From the NCBI GenBank assembly GCA_902490355.1, contig CABUDN010000069.1:1-12985 (forward strand): 12,985 nt of DNA, in the 5' to 3' direction. The DNA comes from an uncultured Oscillibacter sp. (GTDB lineage: Bacteria > Bacillota > Clostridia > Oscillospirales > Oscillospiraceae). The notes beneath the pieces are model-generated. The model was not told where the DNA came from. It saw only the letters and a list, made by a program, of their open reading frames with translations, and did no database searches. Below, one piece after another: positions 6,157-12,851 of the stretch. A program made the position numbers and the translations under genes. Position 1 is the stretch's first letter. The number at the start of each line of letters is the position of its first letter.

Positions 6157-7521
6157 ATGAAAACAAAACGCTTTTTCTCTCTTTTTTTATTGATGGTTCT
6201 TGTTCTGAGTCTTTGGACCGCTCCCCATGCCGCTGCACTGGATGATCCCGAGGTTCAGGCCAAGGCTGCCTTACTGGTGGATGCCAAAACCGGAAACATC
6301 GTGTATGCCAAAAACGAACACCAGGAGATGTATCCGGCCAGTACCACCAAGATCATGACCGCCCTGCTGGTGATGGAGGCCATCGACCAGGGAAAGCTGT
6401 CCCTGACCGATCAGCTGACCGCTTCCCATACGGCCATGACCACCGGTCTGGCGGAGGACGGCAGTACGGCCAACATCCAGGAAGGCGAAATCATGACGGT
6501 AGAACAGTACCTCACCTGCATGCTGGTGGTCTCCGCCAATGAGGCCTGCAATGTGCTGGCTGAAGCAGTCAGCGGCAGCGTGGAGGCCTTTGTGGATGCC
6601 ATGAACGACAAAGCCGAGGAGCTGGGCTGCGAGAACACCCATTTCGTCAACCCCAGCGGACTCCATGATCCTCAGCACTATACTTCCGCCTGGGACCTGT
6701 ACCTCATTACCAAAGAGGCCATGCAGTATGATGACTTCATGCGCATCTGCGACACGGCCACCGCCACCATTCCCGCCACCAACCTCTCCGAGGCCCGGAC
6801 CCTGCATACCTCCAACTATCTGATCGGCGCCTGGTGGTCCCGGGGATATCTGTACTCCGATGCCCACGGCATCAAAACCGGCTCGACCTCTCAGGCGGGG
6901 CACTGCCTGGTCTCCTCCGCTACCCGGGGCAGCCTGAGCTTCATCAGCGTGGTGCTGGGCGCGGACCGGGTCACTTTGGACGACGGAGAAATCCGCACAT
7001 ACAGTTTCTATGATACCATCCAGCTTTTCGACTGGGCATTGGACAACTTCTCCTACCAGAGCGTCCTGGACTCCGATGAGGTCATCGGGGAAGTTCCGGT
7101 GACATTGTCCAAAATCGACCACGTCACGGTCCATCCCGCCGAGGAAGTGGAAGTCCTGCTGCCCAATGATATCCATGCCGAGGATCTGGAGCGCAACGTC
7201 GTTCTGGAAGAGCCTGTGGAAGCTCCGGTGCAGGAGGGCGATGTGCTGGGCACGTTGGAGCTGCGCTATAACGACACGGTCTACGCCACCGTGGATCTGC
7301 TGGCCATGCACGATGTGGAAGCTTCCCGGCTGCTGACTTTCTGGCATAATGTGCAGCTGTTTTTCCAGAAAACCGCCGTGCGGGTAACCGCTGTGATTTT
7401 ACTGGTGCTGCTGGCGGCAGTTCTGGTGTGGAAGCTGCTGCTGGGCCGCCGCCGTTATCGGTATGGCCGCAGCGTGGGCCGTGGCCGCAGCGGCGGTTAC
7501 CGCGGCCGCCGCCGTCATTGA
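6157..7521 (+). CDS. D-alanyl-D-alanine carboxypeptidase (DacF-type, peptidase S11)
   Basis: The 454-residue protein trims the terminal D-Ala from peptidoglycan pentapeptides outside the membrane. A signal peptide covers about residues 1-27 (basic start, hydrophobic core, AAA). The penicillin-binding motifs are intact: S62-T-T-K65, S126-A-N128 and K240-T-G242. A beta-rich C-terminal domain (about 315-420) comes next. A C-terminal membrane helix (about 428-446) precedes a very basic Arg/Gly/Tyr-rich tail of some 26 residues, which is unusual for this family. The ATG at 6157 follows CGGGAG at 6145-6150; the ORF upstream of it has no signal-like sequence. Among spore formers such enzymes set cortex or vegetative-wall cross-linking (DacF, DacB, DacA). 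The surrounding sporulation genes favour a DacF/DacB role, but that is inference. Confidence 0.93.
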   Translation: MKTKRFFSLFLLMVLVLSLWTAPHAAALDDPEVQAKAALLVDAKTGNIVYAKNEHQEMYPASTTKIMTALLVMEAIDQGKLSLTDQLTASHTAMTTGLAEDGSTANIQEGEIMTVEQYLTCMLVVSANEACNVLAEAVSGSVEAFVDAMNDKAEELGCENTHFVNPSGLHDPQHYTSAWDLYLITKEAMQYDDFMRICDTATATIPATNLSEARTLHTSNYLIGAWWSRGYLYSDAHGIKTGSTSQAGHCLVSSATRGSLSFISVVLGADRVTLDDGEIRTYSFYDTIQLFDWALDNFSYQSVLDSDEVIGEVPVTLSKIDHVTVHPAEEVEVLLPNDIHAEDLERNVVLEEPVEAPVQEGDVLGTLELRYNDTVYATVDLLAMHDVEASRLLTFWHNVQLFFQKTAVRVTAVILLVLLAAVLVWKLLLGRRRYRYGRSVGRGRSGGYRGRRRH

Positions 7522-7524
7522 GGA

Positions 7525-7562
7525 ATAAAAAAAGAGACTGCCTGCGGGCAGTCTCTTTTTTT
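7525..7562. terminator. Bidirectional intrinsic terminator between the carboxypeptidase and nitroreductase genes
   Basis: AGAGACTGCC (7533-7542) pairs perfectly with GGCAGTCTCT (7547-7556) around a TGCG loop. An A run lies on the left and seven or more T on the right, fitting termination from both convergent genes. Confidence 0.92.
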
Positions 7563-7565
7563 GGA

Positions 7566-8078
7566 TTACAGGGTCTGAACCATCTCTTCCAGGGGAATGC
7601 GGGTGGTGTGGAGCCGTGCGGGATGCGCCCCCTCCGCCGGATATCCGATGGGAATCAAGGCAATGGGCACCAGCCCCGCCATCTCCGGAAACGCCGCCAG
7701 CAGCTTGTCCGGATCAAACATCCCCACGTATGTAGTACCGAGTCCCAGGTCCGCCGCCTGGAGCATGATCTGGGCGCAGGCGATGGACGCATCAATCTCA
7801 CCGTGGTTCTTGCCGTCCTGGGCACGCTTCCACGCCACTTCCGGATCATATGCCACCGCCAGAATCATAGGCGGAGCAAAATGAGAATCCATACAGGCGT
7901 CCGCCTTCTCCAGAGCCTCCCAGCTTTGAAGCACAAACACCCGCTGGGGTTGATTATTATGGGCCGTAGGGGCATTATGGGCCGCTTCCAGTACCACAGC
8001 CAGCTTTTCCGGCTCCACGGGCCGGTCACTGAACTTGCGCAGGGAATAGCGGGCCGCACTGAGGGTTGCAAAATCCAT
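7566..8078 (-). CDS. Nitroreductase-family FMN-dependent oxidoreductase
   Basis: The 170-residue protein has the length of a compact nitroreductase. These are FMN-binding dimers that use NAD(P)H to reduce nitro compounds, quinones or other small molecules. It opens with RYSLRKFSDRPV, the FMN-phosphate-binding segment, followed by APTAHNNQPQRVFVL. Near the end are LGLGTTYVG and IALIPIGYPAE, both typical of the fold. The ATG at 8078 is preceded by AAGGAG eight bases away. Two upstream in-frame ATGs would place that ribosome site inside the gene and were rejected. It is a single-gene unit with its own promoter and a shared terminator. The physiological substrate cannot be inferred. Confidence 0.93.
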   Translation of the reverse strand: MDFATLSAARYSLRKFSDRPVEPEKLAVVLEAAHNAPTAHNNQPQRVFVLQSWEALEKADACMDSHFAPPMILAVAYDPEVAWKRAQDGKNHGEIDASIACAQIMLQAADLGLGTTYVGMFDPDKLLAAFPEMAGLVPIALIPIGYPAEGAHPARLHTTRIPLEEMVQTL

Positions 8079-8111
8079 TGGGACGCGCTCCTTTTCCATT
8101 AAGATATCCGT

Positions 8112-8140
8112 ATTGTAGCACAAGCCTCCCGCCGCCGCAA
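8112..8140 (-). promoter_or_regulatory. Promoter of the nitroreductase gene
   Basis: The minus strand carries TACAAT (8117-8112) with an extended TG-C before it, and a weak TTGCGG (8140-8135) exactly 17 bases upstream. Transcription would start near 8105, about 27 bases before the start codon. Confidence 0.5.
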
Positions 8141-8181
8141 TCCCTCTCTTCTCCCCGGCCTGTTTCCCATTGACAAGCAGA

Positions 8182-8211
8182 GCCGGCCGCCGCGTTCGGC
8201 GGCGGCCGGGC
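8182..8211 (-). terminator. GC-rich hairpin downstream of the gerQ-like gene
   Basis: GCCGGCCGCCGC (8182-8193) pairs with GCGGCGGCCGG (8199-8209), with a loop of GTTCG. It begins a few bases after the gerQ-like stop. The tail on the minus strand is only moderately T-rich (TCTGCTTGTC), so it may be a weak terminator or an mRNA-protecting 3' stem. Confidence 0.6.
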
Positions 8212-8216
8212 TTCCG

Positions 8217-8795
8217 TCAGGTACCGGACATGCCGTTCTGGGATTCCATCACAGCATTGCAGAAGGTACGGCGGCGGGTATCATAAAACTCGATGAACTT
8301 CAGGGAATAGTAGTCACTGACCACGTAGCGGTCCCGGTTCTCCTGGTAAATCGTCAGGTAATCGTTGCCCACGTCGTACAGGATTCCCTCCCAGGAAACC
8401 ATATTCTGCGTTCCCACCAGGAACGTCGCGACGATGTAACTGCCCACATACCGGGCCAGCATGGCCTTGAGGGATCCCAGGCGGGCCTCCTCCAGCGTGG
8501 TGGGAGACTCAATCACATCCGCAGGCAAGCCATGGCGCAGGTCCATGGGTGCCGGCGCCGCGTTCTGAGACCAGGACAGAGGTCCCAGCTGACCGCTGGG
8601 CGTCGTCCGGGCATTGGCGGACGCATCCCGGATCGCTGCCGGATCATCATACACCACCACGGATGCACCCTGCGGCACGGGCGGGGGCGTGATCTCTCCG
8701 GACCAGTCCATCCCTGCCGCAGACATCCCCGGCGTCCGCCCCGGCATGGTGCCCTGTCCGGCCATGGGTGTGGAATACTGCGTTTGAAACTGCAT
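8217..8795 (-). CDS. gerQ: GerQ-like spore coat protein
   Basis: The 192-residue protein has a long low-complexity N-terminal part rich in Gln, Met, Pro, Gly and Ser (1-105). A C-terminal GerQ-type domain follows at about 107-172: LGSLKAMLARYVGSYIVATF, then GTQNMVSWEGILYDVGNDYL and YYSLKFIEFYD. In B. subtilis GerQ (YwdL) is a coat protein needed to bring the cortex hydrolase CwlJ to the spore surface. Here it lies directly behind cwlJ, which supports the call strongly. The ATG at 8801 lies only two bases from AGGAG (8804-8808). The ATG at 8795 lies eight bases away and was chosen. The protein has only two lysines (110 and 166), whereas B. subtilis GerQ is cross-linked through N-terminal lysines. 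The gene symbol is by domain and neighbourhood; overall similarity outside the domain is low. Confidence 0.8.
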   Translation of the reverse strand: MQFQTQYSTPMAGQGTMPGRTPGMSAAGMDWSGEITPPPVPQGASVVVYDDPAAIRDASANARTTPSGQLGPLSWSQNAAPAPMDLRHGLPADVIESPTTLEEARLGSLKAMLARYVGSYIVATFLVGTQNMVSWEGILYDVGNDYLTIYQENRDRYVVSDYYSLKFIEFYDTRRRTFCNAVMESQNGMSGT

Positions 8796-8809
8796 GTTCA
8801 TGACTCCTC

Positions 8810-9250
8810 TCAAGTCTTGTAGTACGCATCTGTTGGATTATAAAAGCAGTGGTCGCCGATGCGGGTCTGCCAGTATCCCACCTCAGGCGGAAAAAAAGAG
8901 CGGCACTTGGGCCCAAAGGGATTGTAAAACCAGAGCGACTCCGCCACATCCGGAAGACGGTTCCCGGCAATGGCCCAGTCCGCAATGTCATAGTGGATCT
9001 GTTCAGGCCGCATGTTGTAGATGTTCTGGGGATTGTATGCCCCGTTTTCCGTCTCACTGGCACAGACAAACTGGTAGGGCTGAAAAATGATGTTGCGGAT
9101 GCTTCCCTGCCCTACCCGGGCATATTCTCCGCCCCTGGCATGGACCCGGTTCATCACCACCCCTGCCACCGCCTTCATCCCGTTTTCTCCCTCTCCGCCT
9201 GCTTCGCACTGGATCAGACGCGCCAGCAGCTCCCGGTCGGAATAAGCCAT
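8810..9250 (-). CDS. cwlJ: Spore cortex-lytic hydrolase CwlJ (SleB/CwlJ family)
   Basis: This is a 146-residue Hydrolase_2 domain protein without a signal peptide, as in CwlJ (SleB has one). CwlJ is held in the coat and cleaves cortex peptidoglycan containing muramic-delta-lactam during germination. The domain fills the whole protein. LLARLIQCEAGGEGENG has the conserved catalytic Glu16. AVAGVVMNRV, IRNIIFQPYQF, the central helix ending AIAGNRLPD, SLWFYNPFGPKC and GDHCFYNP follow. ATG 9250 is preceded by AAGGAGGA eight bases away. The gerQ-like gene begins 14 bases after the stop, so the pair is probably one transcript. The match to CwlJ is good along its length. Confidence 0.92.
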   Translation of the reverse strand: MAYSDRELLARLIQCEAGGEGENGMKAVAGVVMNRVHARGGEYARVGQGSIRNIIFQPYQFVCASETENGAYNPQNIYNMRPEQIHYDIADWAIAGNRLPDVAESLWFYNPFGPKCRSFFPPEVGYWQTRIGDHCFYNPTDAYYKT

Positions 9251-9277
9251 TGTCCATTCCTCCTTCGTTGCTGAGCC

Positions 9278-9285
9278 ATTCTATG
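9278..9285 (-). promoter_or_regulatory. Possible sigma-E/sigma-K-like -10 upstream of cwlJ
   Basis: CATAGAAT on the minus strand differs by one base from the sigma-E -10 consensus CATACAAT. It lies about 28 bases before the cwlJ start, at a distance suited to transcription from near 9271. No convincing -35 element was seen upstream, where the preceding terminator lies. Known mother-cell control of cwlJ makes it worth listing only as a candidate. Confidence 0.3.
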
Positions 9286-9288
9286 CAC

Positions 9289-9321
9289 AAAAGGAGCCGC
9301 CGGTGTCAACCGGCGGCTCCT
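9289..9321 (-). terminator. Intrinsic terminator of the glycosyltransferase gene
   Basis: AGGAGCCGCCGG (9292-9303) pairs perfectly with CCGGCGGCTCCT (9310-9321), loop of six. On the minus strand it is followed by TTTTG. It separates the glycosyltransferase transcript from cwlJ. Confidence 0.8.
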
Positions 9322-9331
9322 GTCCGCTCTT

Positions 9332-10468
9332 TTATCGCTGGTTTGTTTGTTCCTCGATGGCCTGCCGGAACATCTCCTCGGTTTTCCGGATGGACTCTGA
9401 GAGTGCATACTGCTTGGCATGATCGGCGTACCGATGCTCCATTTCCTCCCGCTCCTGGGGATGTTCAATCCACCAGTCAATCCGTTCGGCCAGGGCATCC
9501 GCATCCCCGGCAGGGAACAGGCTGCGCTCATCCAGGGCAAACTGCGGCGTGGCGGAACGGGGAGAATCCGCAATCACCGGCACCAGGCCGCAGGCAAAGG
9601 CCTCCATACAGCTCATGGCCTCGATCTCGGCATCAGACGTATGCACATACAGATCCGCCATGTGCAGAATCTTCAGCAGCCGTTCCGGCTCATAAAAGCC
9701 CATGACCACAGGATTGGGCAGCTTTTCGGCCAGGTGGCGGTACTTCTTCTCCAGGGGGCCCTTTCCCGCCAGAATCACCTGAATCTCATTGGCGTGACGG
9801 CACTTGGCGCACGCCTCAATCAGCACGTCCTGCCGCTTTTCCCCGGAATAGCGCCCCACCATCAGCACATTGAACACACCCTGCATCCATTCCTCCTTGG
9901 GCTCCTTGCCGTAGGTATACTGCGGGCTGATGCCGTTGGAAATGACATGGAGCTGGGCCGTATAGCCGTGCTGGCGCAGCTGATCGGCAATCATATTGCT
10001 GGGGCAGTGAATGTGGGTAAACCGGTTGAAGAAGGTATCCCGGAAGCGGTTGTAGACAAAGTCGTTGACCCGCTTGCTGTTGCCCATGTGCAGGCTGAAG
10101 GTGATGTTCTCCGGCTGACAGTGGAAGGCTGCCGTGTGGGGAATCCCCAGTTTTTCCACATGCCGCAGTCCCATCACCGCCAAGGGCGAGGGCATCATGA
10201 AATGCACCACATCCGCCCAGGCCGCCGCCTTTTCAAACACGTGCCGGTTCGGGATGGCCAGGCGCATGCCCTGACTGGTGATCAGGTGCTCTACAATGGG
10301 GAAAAACCGCATCTGCCGCACCGCATACTTATAATCCGCCGGTTTTCCGGTGGCAATGACCCGCACCTCGTTGCCATGCTCTTTCAAAGCGGCTGCAAAG
10401 CGCCGGGCACTGATGGTTGTGCCGTTGTTGGCGTCGTCAAACTGATCGATGACCAATACGATTTTCAT
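9332..10468 (-). CDS. Family 4 glycosyltransferase (GT-B fold)
   Basis: The 378-residue protein moves a sugar from a nucleotide donor, probably to a lipid or cell-surface acceptor. The N-terminal Rossmann domain starts MKIVLVIDQFDDANNGTTIS, with an N-terminal acceptor-side loop. The GT4 C-terminal domain (about 196-370) contains VLMVGRYSGEKRQDVLIEA, VILAGKGPLE and the EX7E motif of retaining enzymes (E281 to E289, in EIEAMSCMEAFACGLVPVI). It resembles the 1,2-diacylglycerol 3-glucosyltransferase type, but the acceptor cannot be told from sequence. The ATG at 10468 begins the fold exactly, though its ribosome site is weak. The frame is open 54 codons further, to 10630, with no family-like sequence. 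It is a single-gene unit. Confidence 0.9.
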   Translation of the reverse strand: MKIVLVIDQFDDANNGTTISARRFAAALKEHGNEVRVIATGKPADYKYAVRQMRFFPIVEHLITSQGMRLAIPNRHVFEKAAAWADVVHFMMPSPLAVMGLRHVEKLGIPHTAAFHCQPENITFSLHMGNSKRVNDFVYNRFRDTFFNRFTHIHCPSNMIADQLRQHGYTAQLHVISNGISPQYTYGKEPKEEWMQGVFNVLMVGRYSGEKRQDVLIEACAKCRHANEIQVILAGKGPLEKKYRHLAEKLPNPVVMGFYEPERLLKILHMADLYVHTSDAEIEAMSCMEAFACGLVPVIADSPRSATPQFALDERSLFPAGDADALAERIDWWIEHPQEREEMEHRYADHAKQYALSESIRKTEEMFRQAIEEQTNQR

Positions 10469-10545
10469 AGCTTGTCCGCTCGTTCCTCTCTCGCTGCATT
10501 CCTTTTTGGAATCCATCGTATCAAATTCGCTAATATCACGGAAAT

Positions 10546-10574
10546 ATCTTATCATTTCAAAAACCGTTTGTCCA
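10546..10574 (-). promoter_or_regulatory. Promoter candidate for the glycosyltransferase gene
   Basis: On the minus strand TGGACA (10574-10569) and TAAGAT (10551-10546) are 17 bases apart. A second pair, TTGAAA (10560-10555) and GATATT (10537-10532), also 17 bases apart, lies just downstream. Either could serve; both are moderate matches. Confidence 0.4.
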
Positions 10575-10611
10575 CCGAAAATCACCGTCTCTTCTTTGTT
10601 TTCCCCAAACG

Positions 10612-10648
10612 CCAGAAAAAAGGACCGCATAGCGGTCCTTTTTTCTGG
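10612..10648. terminator. Perfect 17-bp bidirectional terminator after the TSCPD gene
   Basis: A 17-base-pair stem with an ATA loop: CCAGAAAAAAGGACCGC (10612-10628) is followed by its exact complement (10632-10648). The T run in the 3' arm allows termination in the minus direction for the TSCPD gene. Confidence 0.9.
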
Positions 10649-10660
10649 TACATTTTACGG

Positions 10661-10915
10661 TTACTGCTGCTGCAGAATCTTCTCCAGTCCCTGCGCCAGC
10701 TGATCCGGGCAGGACGTGGGCTTGAAGCCGCACCGGATGCCCCGCAGCCGGGCAATGGCCTCCTGCGCGGGCATGTCCCGCACCAGGGCGGAAATTCCCT
10801 GCAGGTTGCCGCTGCATCCGCCGACGACCTTCAGGTCCCGGATGATGCCCTGGTCGTCCAGCTCCACCCGCATTTCCTGAGAGCAAACCCCACTGGGCCG
10901 AAACGAATAGGTCAT
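10661..10915 (-). CDS. TSCPD-domain protein of the TIGR03905 type
   Basis: The 84-residue single-domain protein belongs to the small stand-alone TSCPD proteins common in Clostridia. The signature TSCPD is at residues 67-71. The family segments PSGVCSQ, GGCSGNLQGISALV and LRGIRCG are all present. Four cysteines (11, 34, 62, 69) are spaced as in the family and may bind a metal. A similar domain is found at the C-terminus of some B12-dependent ribonucleotide reductases. The function of the free-standing form is not known, and none is proposed here. ATG 10915 follows AGAGGAG eight bases away. It forms a single-gene unit with a long perfect terminator. Confidence 0.92.
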   Translation of the reverse strand: MTYSFRPSGVCSQEMRVELDDQGIIRDLKVVGGCSGNLQGISALVRDMPAQEAIARLRGIRCGFKPTSCPDQLAQGLEKILQQQ

Positions 10916-10951
10916 AGTCCATTCTCCTCTTTTCCTTCAAATTCAACGTTC

Positions 10952-10980
10952 ACCTTAGCATATTCCCCGAAAAAACGCAA
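10952..10980 (-). promoter_or_regulatory. Weak promoter candidate for the TSCPD gene
   Basis: The minus strand has TTGCGT (10980-10975) and, 17 bases on, TAAGGT (10957-10952) preceded by TG-C. The -10 is poor, so this is tentative. Confidence 0.3.
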
Positions 10981-10998
10981 GTCTCTTCTCATTCTCTC

Positions 10999-11027
10999 TT
11001 GACATCATCGATATTCGATATTATACT
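10999..11027 (+). promoter_or_regulatory. Strong sigma-A promoter of the PadR operon
   Basis: TTGACA (10999-11004), a 17-base spacer and TATACT (11022-11027) make a near-consensus promoter. The transcript would start near 11034. The spacer and -10 overlap the first of two repeated operator-like elements. Confidence 0.85.
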
Positions 11028-11058
11028 GAAATTGCAAAATAACGATAATCGATATTTT
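11009..11058 (+). repeat. Pair of 16-base direct repeats, candidate PadR operator
   Basis: CGATATTCGATATTAT (11009-11024) and CGATAATCGATATTTT (11043-11058) agree at 14 of 16 bases and start 34 bases apart. Each holds CGA-N3-TCG, a small inverted repeat. One overlaps the -10 region and the other lies just before the ribosome site, as expected for an autorepressor. Confidence 0.55.
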
Positions 11059-11061
11059 AAA

Positions 11062-11071
11062 AAAGGAGGTG
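11062..11071 (+). promoter_or_regulatory. Full-consensus ribosome binding site of the PadR gene
   Basis: AAAGGAGGTG is a ten-base match to the anti-Shine-Dalgarno sequence, five bases before ATG 11077. It fixes that start against the longer open frame from 10999, which would begin within the promoter. Confidence 0.85.
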
Positions 11072-11076
11072 TGTTC

Positions 11077-11403
11077 ATGGCCCGGGAAAAATTTCAAACC
11101 CTGACGGAGCAGATGTTCTATATCCTCCTGAGCTTGCAGGAGGAGCTGTGCGGTGCGGACGTGATGTCCCGGGTGGAAAGCCTCACTGATGGCCGGGTCA
11201 CCGTGGGGCCGGGAACCCTCTACCACCTGCTGGATGAATTCCTCACCGCCGGGATGATTGAAGAGACAAAAGCGGAGGGCCGGCGGCGCAGCTACCGGAT
11301 CACGCCCACCGGACAATCGGCCCTGGAGGCGGAATACCGCCGCCTGCGGGTCCTGGTCACCGACTATGAAGCCTGCATCCATCAAGGAGGGTCTGCGGAA
11401 TGA
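11077..11403 (+). CDS. PadR-family transcriptional regulator
   Basis: The 108-residue winged-helix protein is of the short PadR type. The family core runs from LTEQMFYILLSLQEELCGADVM through the recognition region VTVGPGTLYHLLDEFLTAGMIEE to the wing GRRRSYRITPTGQSALE. A C-terminal helix for dimerisation (about 88-108) follows. Such proteins usually repress their own operon until a ligand or membrane stress releases them. Its stop overlaps the start of the DUF2812 gene by four bases, the usual partnership for this type in Firmicutes. The promoter region carries two related repeats that are likely binding sites. The target list and inducer are unknown. Confidence 0.95.
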   Translation: MAREKFQTLTEQMFYILLSLQEELCGADVMSRVESLTDGRVTVGPGTLYHLLDEFLTAGMIEETKAEGRRRSYRITPTGQSALEAEYRRLRVLVTDYEACIHQGGSAE

Positions 11404-12797
11404 AAAACACAAAACGAGAACTGGTGTTCTATTCCTTTTATGATTTCACGGGTCTTGCGTCCCATCTGGAAGCCATGGCGGCAAAGGGATGGCTGGCGGA
11501 GAAAATAGGAACCTTGAGCATCCGCTACCGCCGCATCCAGCCCCAGACCCTGCGCTTTGCGGTGACGTATTTCCCCGATGCCTCGGAATTTGACGCCGCA
11601 CCCACCAGCGGCCAGGAGGTCTTTCGGGACTACTGTGCCCAGGCAGGCTGGGAATTTGCCTTCCAGTGGGCCCAGATGCAGGTATTCTATACCTCCCGCC
11701 CCGATGCCGTCCCCATTGAAACCGACCCTTCCATCCAGGTGGAAACCATCCACCGCTCCATGCGCCGCAACTTTCTGCCCGGCACGATCCTCATGCTCAT
11801 TCTGAGCCTGTTCCAATTGGGCATGCTGTTCTGGCGCATCAACACCGACCCGGTGGATCTGCTCTCCAACGCCTCCTATCTGCTCTCTTTTTCCTGCTGG
11901 CTGCTGGTGCTGCTGGCCAACACCTGGTCGCTGGGACACTATGCGCTTTGGCACCGCCGCGCCGTACGGGAAGCTCAGATGGACCGCATGTACGCCATCC
12001 GTACCAGTCCGGTCGCAAATCTTTCACTGCTCTTCGTCGCTCTGCTGTTCATTGTGGCCGCGTTTCTCTTCTCCTCTTCCCGGCGCGAGATCGGCTATCT
12101 GGGCGTCGCCGTCGTCACCGTTGTGCTGACCTGCTGTTTGACCCAGGGCGTGAAGGCCTTCTGCCTCCATCGTGGTGCCTCCCGGAAAGTCACCCGGACC
12201 GCCACCATGGTCACCGCCTTCCTCTCCAGCTTCGGACTGCTGATGGCCGTAGGCGTTCTCTTTATCACAAACCGCTGGGGCGTGGATGACACAACCGCTG
12301 TGGAAACCTATTCCTGGCACAACATCACCTGGGAGGTCTACGCCGACCCCATTCCCCTGCGGATGGAAGATCTCACCGGCGCTGCCATCTACGGATCCGA
12401 CACCTATTCCACCGGGTCCTGGGAACAATCCTCCTTGCTGGTATCCTGGCGAAGATACTCCCAGGATCTCCGGCATGACTGCCCGGAGGAGCTGCCGGAA
12501 CTCAACTACTCCATTGTGGACGTGAAGATTCCGCTCTTCTATTCCACATGCAAAACGTACCTGCTGGAACAATACGTCCGCCGCGACGCGAACCTTCCTC
12601 CGGAATACCAGGAGCGCTACAAAGCCCTGGACACTCTGCCGCAGGGCACCACGGCAGCATATCAATGCTATATGGGAGAGGAACCGTTGAACCAGTACCT
12701 GCTCTGCTGGGACAGCCGGTTGATCGAGCTCTGGTTTGATGAGCCCCTCACCGCCGCCCAGCTGGACACCGCCGCCGCTATACTGGCAGATGCATAA
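11400..12797 (+). CDS. DUF2812-domain membrane protein
   Basis: The 465-residue protein has an N-terminal DUF2812 region of about 115 residues (FYSFYDFTGLASHLEAMAAK, GWLAEKIG ... RRIQPQTLRFAVTYFPD). Membrane helices follow at about 125-146, 158-178, 205-225, 232-250 and 268-290. A soluble C-terminal domain of about 170 residues (291-465) is predicted, by charge, to lie outside or inside depending on helix count. DUF2812 proteins are regularly encoded behind PadR regulators, and their function is not established. The ATG overlaps the PadR stop (ATGA) and follows AGGAGG nine bases away. The C-terminal domain was not recognised. The operon ends at a strong terminator. A role in sensing membrane state is only inferred from the pairing. 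Confidence 0.9.
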   Translation: MKNTKRELVFYSFYDFTGLASHLEAMAAKGWLAEKIGTLSIRYRRIQPQTLRFAVTYFPDASEFDAAPTSGQEVFRDYCAQAGWEFAFQWAQMQVFYTSRPDAVPIETDPSIQVETIHRSMRRNFLPGTILMLILSLFQLGMLFWRINTDPVDLLSNASYLLSFSCWLLVLLANTWSLGHYALWHRRAVREAQMDRMYAIRTSPVANLSLLFVALLFIVAAFLFSSSRREIGYLGVAVVTVVLTCCLTQGVKAFCLHRGASRKVTRTATMVTAFLSSFGLLMAVGVLFITNRWGVDDTTAVETYSWHNITWEVYADPIPLRMEDLTGAAIYGSDTYSTGSWEQSSLLVSWRRYSQDLRHDCPEELPELNYSIVDVKIPLFYSTCKTYLLEQYVRRDANLPPEYQERYKALDTLPQGTTAAYQCYMGEEPLNQYLLCWDSRLIELWFDEPLTAAQLDTAAAILADA

Positions 12798-12800
12798 ACA

Positions 12801-12839
12801 TGCAAAATAAAAGGAGAGGCGCAGGCCTCTCCTTTTGCA
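12801..12839. terminator. Bidirectional terminator between the DUF2812 gene and spo0A
   Basis: AAAAGGAGAGGC (12809-12820) pairs with GCCTCTCCTTTT (12825-12836) around GCAG. Outer bases TGCAAAA and TTTTGCA extend the symmetry, so it fits both convergent genes. Confidence 0.9.
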
Positions 12840-12851
12840 ATATGGAACCGT

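Noticed and set aside
7440..7521. Repeat-rich end of the carboxypeptidase gene as a repeat array or CRISPR-like element
   Set aside because: The repetition is short, irregular and in frame, coding for the Arg/Gly tail. No regular spacer-repeat pattern occurs anywhere in the window.
10469..10630. 54-codon in-frame extension of the glycosyltransferase
   Set aside because: It contains promoter-like sequence and half of the upstream terminator, has no good ribosome site, and the GT-B fold starts exactly at the ATG at 10468.
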